A stretch of DNA of 41,170 nt, from contig NZ_WUQZ01000027.1 in assembly GCF_009829075.1 (NCBI RefSeq), positions 1 to 41,170 on the forward strand, in the 5' to 3' direction. Shown here piece after piece: positions 36,780 to 41,170 of this stretch. Position numbers and translations under genes: made by a program. The notes under the pieces were generated by a model that saw only the letters and a list, made by a program, of their open reading frames with translations, made no database searches and was not told the origin of the DNA. The DNA is from Sphingobacterium composti (GTDB lineage: Bacteria; Bacteroidota; Bacteroidia; Sphingobacteriales; Sphingobacteriaceae). Every line of letters starts with the position of its first letter. Position 1 is the first letter of the stretch.

Positions 36780-37894
36780 AATCGTACAAAAAGCTCAAAC
36801 GAAGCGTATTTGGATGGGATAGTTGTTTTTAGACGGCTATCCCATTTATATGGAATAAGATGTAGATTACTTTCTATCCCTATGTAAGTTTTTTTGCTTA
36901 TATGCCTCATGATAGAAATGCCAAATGTGGAATGCATAGTTTGCACATTTCTCGGCAACCTCGTTTCGGTTTCATTTCCTTCATCATCTTCCCCATATAC
37001 GGTTTCAGATAGTCCAGTCCAAATAACGCCATAACCCGCATTTACCTTTGGTAAAATTATGAATCTATATTTGTCTAGCAATTTATAACCAACACCTATT
37101 GCCAAAACATGACTGGAATTGGGTTCGACTTCTCGAATTTCCTCTTTATACACAAAATCTATTGCAGGTGTTTTGGTATGCACTCTAAATTTGTAATGCA
37201 CATCAAATACAAAATCACTGCTAAAGGATGACATCATCGATATCCCACCAGTTAGAGATTTGCCGAAATATTCATTTTCGCCAACCGGTAAAAACGTGCC
37301 AACATGTATGCCAAAAGTATGCTTTTCTTTATATTGTTCTAATTCGATTCGCTGTTTCATCTTTTTGACAGATGAAGTTTCGGGTTGCATTATACTCATA
37401 TAGGCGTTAATGTCATCTTTGAACAGAAGTAATAAAGCTTCTTCTTCTTTGTTTAAGTGATTATATGTTAAAGAATTCAAAAGTGCATTTGCTTTGACTT
37501 TCAATAAAGAATCAGCCCGATGACCTAAAGGGATGTAAGTATATTTTTTCTTATTTTGCTGATAAGCATTTCTATTCGTATATGTTGCATCCCATCGTTC
37601 TATCAGATTTTCATCAAATTTATTTTTCAAATATTTAGCGCGGATTTGGTCTGTATTGGTTTTATTTATTATTTGATAAATTAATTTAGTCCTTAAAGTA
37701 AATTCAGTCTCACCACAGGTTGCCTCAATCGTATTTAAAATTTGTATAATATTATTGTAATCATTGTCTTGTAGTTGTGCAGCTAGTTTTTCCAGGGCTA
37801 TAGCTGTCACCGATTCGCATTGATTCTGTGCTTGGACTGAAGAAAATGTAGTATATAGTATAACAAACGAGATAGCGGTTTTTATAAATTTCAT
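36776..37894 (-). CDS. Uncharacterised secreted protein with C-terminal outer-membrane barrel
   Basis: I do not recognise this 372-aa protein. It has a signal peptide (cleavage after VQA, ~22) followed by a mainly helical domain (~25-185, rich in Asn, Lys and Leu, with repeats resembling helix pairs). The last ~180 residues consist of alternating short strands with aromatic ends ([47 protein letters not shown]), ending in [10 protein letters not shown] terminal aromatic residue after beta-strands is typical of an outer-membrane beta-barrel. It could be a small barrel with a periplasmic helical extension. It converges with mutS, with stop codons overlapping at 36776-36779. Confidence 0.75.
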   Translation of the reverse strand: MKFIKTAISFVILYTTFSSVQAQNQCESVTAIALEKLAAQLQDNDYNNIIQILNTIEATCGETEFTLRTKLIYQIINKTNTDQIRAKYLKNKFDENLIERWDATYTNRNAYQQNKKKYTYIPLGHRADSLLKVKANALLNSLTYNHLNKEEEALLLLFKDDINAYMSIMQPETSSVKKMKQRIELEQYKEKHTFGIHVGTFLPVGENEYFGKSLTGGISMMSSFSSDFVFDVHYKFRVHTKTPAIDFVYKEEIREVEPNSSHVLAIGVGYKLLDKYRFIILPKVNAGYGVIWTGLSETVYGEDDEGNETETRLPRNVQTMHSTFGISIMRHISKKTYIGIESNLHLIPYKWDSRLKTTIPSKYASFELFVRF

Positions 37895-37953
37895 ATTGGT
37901 TAATTTCTGTTAAAAGTATGTATTTATTTCAATTTCTTTAGTTGCAATTTAGC

Positions 37954-37961
37954 TACCTTTG
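37954..37961 (+). promoter_or_regulatory. -7 box directly before trmN6
   Basis: TACCTTTG matches TAnnTTTG exactly and ends 6 bases before the ATG at 37968. Transcription would begin at about the start codon, which suggests a leaderless or near-leaderless mRNA. A -33 TTG at the usual distance is missing. Confidence 0.55.
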
Positions 37962-37967
37962 TTAGAC

Positions 37968-38675
37968 ATGAAATCAGTATTTAGGTTTAAACAGTTTGAA
38001 GTTAATCAGCAAGGTTGTGCGATGAAAATAAACACTGATGGGGTGTTGTTGGGGGCAATGGTTGATGCGAATAATCCATCTAGAATATTAGATATCGGAA
38101 CAGGTACTGGCGTGATTGCACTCATGTTGGCACAGCGATACTCTGAAGCTCAAGTCGACGCAGTAGAAATAGATGAAGATGCGCATAAAACTTCCATAGA
38201 GAATTTTCAAAATTCACCTTTCGCTTCGCGTATAAAAGGCGATTTGGGTTCGTTTGAAGAGATGAATGTACTCAATAAATATGATTTAATCGTTAGTAAT
38301 CCGCCCTTTTACACGAATTCTTTACATAATCCAGATTCAAGGAAGAAATTAGCAAGACATGCGGATCTTGATTTTTTTGATAAGCTGTTGGTATTTGCAA
38401 AAGAATATCTTTCTGAGCAAGGGCAATTAAATTTGATACTACCAGTTGAATTAGCAGAATATGTGATTTTAAAAGGGGAAGAATTGGATTTTTGGCTATC
38501 TAAATCTATTGTCATAAAATCTTTTACAAATTCAGAAGTTATTCGAAAAATAATCACATTGAAGAGAGAAAAGGTTGAAAAAACTATTTTGGAAGATTTC
38601 GTGATTTACCAAGAGAAAGGTGTTTATTCCCAGTCTTATCGTACTGTATTAAAACCATTCTTTTTAGCATTTTAG
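37968..38675 (+). CDS. trmN6: tRNA1(Val) (adenine(37)-N6)-methyltransferase
   Basis: TrmN6 (YfiC) uses SAM to methylate N6 of A37 in one tRNA-Val. The 235-aa protein has the class I methyltransferase core: ILDIGTGTGVIALMLA (SAM-binding motif I, ~41-56), VDAVEIDEDA (motif II) and NPPFY (111-115), the motif of N6-adenine methyltransferases. The opening FRFKQFEVNQQGCAMKINTDGVLLGA is typical of the YfiC group. A TTG at 37959 could give three more residues, but it lies inside the -7 box, so I start at the ATG at 37968. The phosphoesterase gene follows after 4 bases as a probable operon. Confidence 0.93.
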   Translation: MKSVFRFKQFEVNQQGCAMKINTDGVLLGAMVDANNPSRILDIGTGTGVIALMLAQRYSEAQVDAVEIDEDAHKTSIENFQNSPFASRIKGDLGSFEEMNVLNKYDLIVSNPPFYTNSLHNPDSRKKLARHADLDFFDKLLVFAKEYLSEQGQLNLILPVELAEYVILKGEELDFWLSKSIVIKSFTNSEVIRKIITLKREKVEKTILEDFVIYQEKGVYSQSYRTVLKPFFLAF

Positions 38676-38679
38676 GGAT

Positions 38680-39174
38680 ATGAAAAAGATAGGATTGATT
38701 TCGGATACACACAGTTATTTGGATGATGCGGTTTTTGTTCATTTCAAAGATTGTGATGAGATATGGCATGCCGGCGATTTTGGTTCTTTGGAAGTGGTTG
38801 AGAAATTGGAAGCTTTCAAACCTTTTCGAGGGGTGTATGGCAATATTGATGACAAAACAATTCAAATGCGCTGTCCTGAACATTTGCGCTTTGAGTGTGA
38901 AGGTGTGGATGTGTGGATGACACATATTGGTGGTTATCCTGAACGCTATTCTTCTTTGGTAAAAACTGAGATAACTAAAAATCCACCTCAACTTTTTATT
39001 TGTGGACATTCGCATATTTTGAAAGTACAATACGACCAAAAATTGCAGCTATTACATCTCAATCCTGGCGCAGCAGGTAAACAGGGTTGGCATAAAATTA
39101 GAACTTTGATGCGATTTGATTTAAATAACGGTAAAATTGAAAACTTGGAAATTATTGAGTTGAATTTAAGGTGA
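38680..39174 (+). CDS. YfcE/MJ0936-type metallophosphoesterase
   Basis: This 164-aa cytosolic phosphodiesterase has all metal-binding motifs of the calcineurin-like fold: D9-x-H11 in SDTHS, D33 in HAGDFG, N55 in VYGNIDD, H82 in THIGG, and GHSH (109-112). The length and motif spacing match the small YfcE/MJ0936 group, which hydrolyse phosphodiesters with Mn2+; the natural substrate is not known. It follows trmN6 by 4 bases. The original downstream neighbour was the fbp gene, now a pseudogene. Confidence 0.93.
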   Translation: MKKIGLISDTHSYLDDAVFVHFKDCDEIWHAGDFGSLEVVEKLEAFKPFRGVYGNIDDKTIQMRCPEHLRFECEGVDVWMTHIGGYPERYSSLVKTEITKNPPQLFICGHSHILKVQYDQKLQLLHLNPGAAGKQGWHKIRTLMRFDLNNGKIENLEIIELNLR

Positions 39175-39189
39175 AAATTTTCATATTTT

Positions 39190-39197
39190 TACTTTTG
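39190..39197 (+). promoter_or_regulatory. Relic -7 box of the fbp pseudogene
   Basis: TACTTTTG matches TAnnTTTG, 13 bases before the old ATG at 39211. It may still give a non-coding transcript. Confidence 0.4.
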
Positions 39198-39575
39198 AAA
39201 ACTCAAATTTATGATTCTACAAAACCCTAGGTCAGTTCATTGTTGAAAAACAAGCTGACTTTCCTTACGCCAAAGGCACTCTCCCGTTTATTACTTTATA
39301 TTGCTATACCCGCCAACATTGTGAACCGTGAAGCCTATAAGGCTGGAGTCTAGATGGTAGTGTAGGTTGGAACTATTTTTTCTATCTATAGACGCAAGAG
39401 TGAGGTGGGAGAAGAGTTGACAGAAGACCATTATTTACAGACTGGATTGGATCAGGTGGCTGCTGGTTATATCATTTATGGTTTTTCTACTATGCTTGTA
39501 TATACCATGGGATAAGGTATTAACGGTTTTACTCTGGATCCGTCTATGGGTGATTTTTTTATCGCATCCTAATAT

Positions 39576-39582
39576 TAAAATA
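39576..39582 (+). repeat. Target site duplication, left copy
   Basis: TAAAATA immediately before the IS is repeated exactly after it (40620-40626). Confidence 0.9.
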
Positions 39583-39600
39583 ACGTGAGTTCGGTTTAAG
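39583..39600 (+). repeat. IS terminal inverted repeat, left
   Basis: ACGTGAGTTCGGTTTAAG. It matches the other end in 16 of 18 positions, the first 12 perfectly. The transposase stop codon (39596-39598) lies inside it. Confidence 0.9.
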
Positions 39601-40504
39601 CAGCAAGGAATAATTGATTTTGTTGCTGTTCAAACTGAATGTTTAAAGAAGGCTTTTTAGGAAAAAAAGCATAAGCTGCCAAAGTTCCTAAAATATTTAA
39701 CAAGAAGTTGTTTACCGACCTGTGTCTAGTATGCTGTAGCTTGCAAATGTTCTTTAGTTCATCATTTACACATTCAATGATTGGTCTTTTTCGAAGCATT
39801 ATTTTATCGGTTTGACTTAAGTTCATTCCTTTCATATTTTTTCTAGGTTTGGTCACCATCTGTATTCCATTTCCCCAGAGTATATCCGCCATTGCTTTTG
39901 AAATATACCCCTTATCCCCATATAGTTTACCAAAAATATCCTTGGTCATATTCATCATATGTTTTAGATTTCTGTCATCCACATTGCCCTTAGTAAGGTA
40001 AAAAGACAATATTTCTCCTTTATCATTGATGATTAGGTGTAGTTTGAAACCATAGAACCAACCTATTGGAACACTGACCCCGTTCAGCAGTATCTCTGAA
40101 AACTTTATTTTGGTGTATCCTTCTGTTGTGGCACACCTTGATATGCGTAGAGTCAATAAAATTAATACCCCCACTCTTGCCTAGACAGCACATCTTTACA
40201 AAAGCATAAAGGTCAGAGCACACCTTGGTTGAAGCTCGACAAACCTATTATAAGAGGTTAATCCAGGGAAAAGATCCTTGAGATGGGGCAATGCATAATG
40301 CACATAAAAAGACTTCAAATTGCTGAATTGACCCGAATGAAAAAGGACCATTAAGCTGATCATTTCACTCTCACAAAGACTAGCTTTTCTATTGCGTTTA
40401 CCGATTTTTCTGTCTTCTAAAAGCTTTTCTTCAAGAATAGGTTGGATTTCAATGCAAAAATCATCCACTTTTACGAAAATTTCTATAACTTTATCTCTCA
40501 ACAT
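39596..40504 (-). pseudogene. IS982-family transposase, frameshifted twice
   Basis: The gene would encode about 303 aa of a DDE transposase, now in three frames. The first piece (40504 to ~40220) opens VIEIFVKVDDFCIEIQP and reaches LTSYNRFVELQPR. The second (~40220 to ~40080) has the first catalytic Asp in FIDSTHIKVCHNRRIHQNKVF and continues to DTAERG. The third (~40080 to the stop) has IGWFYGFKLHLIINDKGEIL, GNVDDRN, the second Asp in LYGDKGYIS, and the Glu in IIECVNDELKNI. All three DDE residues survive, but no single frame joins them. IS982 transposases are normally one frame, so programmed frameshifting twice is unlikely. The loss suggests the copy can move only if another copy supplies transposase. 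Confidence 0.93.
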
Positions 40505-40569
40505 AAGGCTTGATTTATATTTGTAATAATTTGATTGTCAACTAATTATATACAAAAATCAAGCCTTAT
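40503..40569. promoter_or_regulatory. 14-bp inverted repeat spanning the transposase start
   Basis: ATAAGGCTTGATTT (40503-40516) and its perfect reverse complement (40556-40569) flank 39 bases. In a minus-strand transcript entering from outside, the arms would pair and bury two bases of the transposase ATG (40502-40504). I cannot place a TAnnTTTG box between the arms. Confidence 0.75.
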
Positions 40570-40601
40570 TTAGTTAAAATAATATATAATTTCACTTTTT
40601 T

Positions 40602-40619
40602 CTTATCCCGAACTCACGT
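40602..40619 (-). repeat. IS terminal inverted repeat, right
   Basis: Read inward on the minus strand this is ACGTGAGTTCGGGATAAG, the partner of the left repeat. Confidence 0.9.
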
Positions 40620-40626
40620 TAAAATA
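40620..40626 (+). repeat. Target site duplication, right copy
   Basis: TAAAATA, identical to 39576-39582. Confidence 0.9.
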
Positions 40627-40900
40627 CCTTATACCAATAGATCTTATATTTCACGCTATATAGATTCAATGGTGGCAGATATTGACTGAAATTTATTGTT
40701 GGGTGGTGTCTTTATCTATCCACAGACAGCAGCGCAGCCAAACGGGAAATTGCGCCTTAATGTACGAATGTGATCCTATCGGATTTATATAGACAAGCTG
40801 GTGGAAAAGCATCGACTGGAAATAAACGGATTTTGGACATGTATCTGCTATTATGGGGAGTACAGCGATGGTCAATATGGTTTTAGAGTTTTTGCAGTAG

Positions 40901-41104
40901 TCTACAAGCTATCGCGAACCTGGATTAAGAAAGATTTCTAACGCTTTTGTATAAAGGGTTTAAGAATTATAATGGTCTTACTAATGTGTTCAGTTAAGTA
41001 TTAGATCATAAGTTTCAGAATTATTATTTAATTGTGATTATTTAAAATATTCCACACGCTCACAATAAGTTACGGTTTGTTTCGTTTTTATTTTCCCGGG
41101 ATGC
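40901..41104. other. Intergenic stretch, nothing recognised
   Basis: About 200 bases after the fbp remnant contain no open frame or RNA that I can support. Short T and A runs are present without a clear terminator. Confidence 0.6.
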
Positions 41105-41136
41105 TTGTTTTGTATTACAAATCTTCCCTATCTTTG
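41105..41136 (+). promoter_or_regulatory. Strong promoter reading out of the window
   Basis: TTG (41105-41107), a 21-base spacer and TATCTTTG (41129-41136) match the Bacteroidota promoter in both boxes and spacing. The transcript would start near 41143 with a small hairpin (CTCC-GCAAG-GGAG, about 41142-41154). Its gene lies beyond the right edge. Confidence 0.7.
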
Positions 41137-41170
41137 CACCACTCCGCAAGGGAGGAACGGTTCTTCGGAG

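Larger units (their letters stand above)
39583..40619 (-). mobile_element. IS982-family insertion sequence (1,037 bp)
   Basis: The element is bounded by inverted repeats that begin with AC, as usual for IS982, and by a perfect 7-bp target duplication TAAAATA. Its length is normal for the family. It carries one transposase gene on the minus strand, broken by two frameshifts. It landed in the already decaying fbp gene. Confidence 0.95.
39211..40900 (+). pseudogene. fbp: Class I fructose-1,6-bisphosphatase pseudogene, split by an IS
   Basis: Translated pieces in all three frames match class I FBPase, the gluconeogenic enzyme that dephosphorylates fructose 1,6-bisphosphate. They are TLGQFIVEKQADFPYAKG (39224-39277), IAIPANIVNREAYKAGV (to ~39350), [33 protein letters not shown] and GFTLDPSMGDFF before the IS. 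After it come SRYIDSMVADI, LLGGVFIYPQTAAQPNGKLRL, MYECDPIGFI, and an end like MGSTAMVNMVLEFLQ (stop 40898-40900). Damage includes frameshifts after the ATG and at ~39282, stop codons, loss of ~85 codons with the DPLDGSSN active site (after ~39350), loss of ~30 codons before YTNRS, and the IS at 39583-40619. Removing the IS and one target copy restores one frame through HPNIKIPYTNRS. Confidence 0.93.

Noticed and set aside
39596..40504. Programmed frameshifting of the transposase
   Set aside because: Two separate shifts are needed, and IS982 transposases are normally encoded in one frame; decay is simpler.

Overview
The window looks like chromosomal DNA of an AT-rich member of the Bacteroidota, most likely Sphingobacteriaceae (Sphingobacterium-like). 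The evidence is: two SusC/SusD pairs, a FecI/FecR pair feeding a SusC with an N-terminal signalling domain, a GldJ-type lipoprotein, promoters of the Bacteroidota type (-7 box TAnnTTTG), A-rich start regions without Shine-Dalgarno sequences, and an IS982-family element. The genus is inference.

Layout. 1-370: end of an rRNA operon (23S 3' end, 5S, terminator). 500-5,000: MerR regulator, a tiny HExxH membrane protein, GldJ-like lipoprotein, IspF, and a TCR/Tet-type MFS exporter. 5,000-10,450: PBP1a, UvrC and Era. 10,437-11,000: a promoter, four tandem initiator tRNA-fMet genes of two alternating types, and a terminator. 11,234-15,953: an orphan SusC/SusD pair. 16,048-21,290: Der, CysS, a secreted double NTF2-like protein, and convergent SurA. 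21,429-32,604: the main accessory locus, with secreted lactonase-type propeller, ECF sigma, FecR anti-sigma, SusC with STN domain, SusD, a zinc-metallohydrolase lipoprotein and a DUF4302 lipoprotein. 32,826-39,174: MtgA, DUF2200 protein, MutS (TTG start), an uncharacterised outer-membrane-type protein, TrmN6 and a YfcE-like phosphoesterase. 39,190-40,900: a badly decayed class I fructose-1,6-bisphosphatase gene, later split by a 1,037-bp IS982-type element with a perfect 7-bp target duplication; the element's transposase is itself frameshifted twice. The last 270 bases hold no gene but end in a good promoter reading out of the window.

How the genes work together. The 22.5-32.6 kb block reads as a self-regulated outer-membrane import system. 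Substrate in the SusC/SusD pore would signal through the STN domain to FecR, which frees the ECF sigma factor to transcribe susC-susD-metallohydrolase-DUF4302. The two extra surface lipoproteins suggest a substrate, perhaps a peptide or modified protein, that is processed at the surface; the substrate itself cannot be read from the sequence. An imperfect duplicate of the susC leader (hairpin plus start-codon region) directly follows fecR. The remaining genes are housekeeping: cell wall, DNA repair, GTPases for ribosome assembly, tRNA charging and modification, isoprenoids and outer-membrane biogenesis.

Most notable structural signals: the alternating tRNA-fMet array with compensatory changes and conserved hairpin spacers; the duplicated susC leader; the nested decay of fbp and its IS; and a perfect 14-bp inverted repeat in the IS that would bury the transposase start codon in read-through transcripts.
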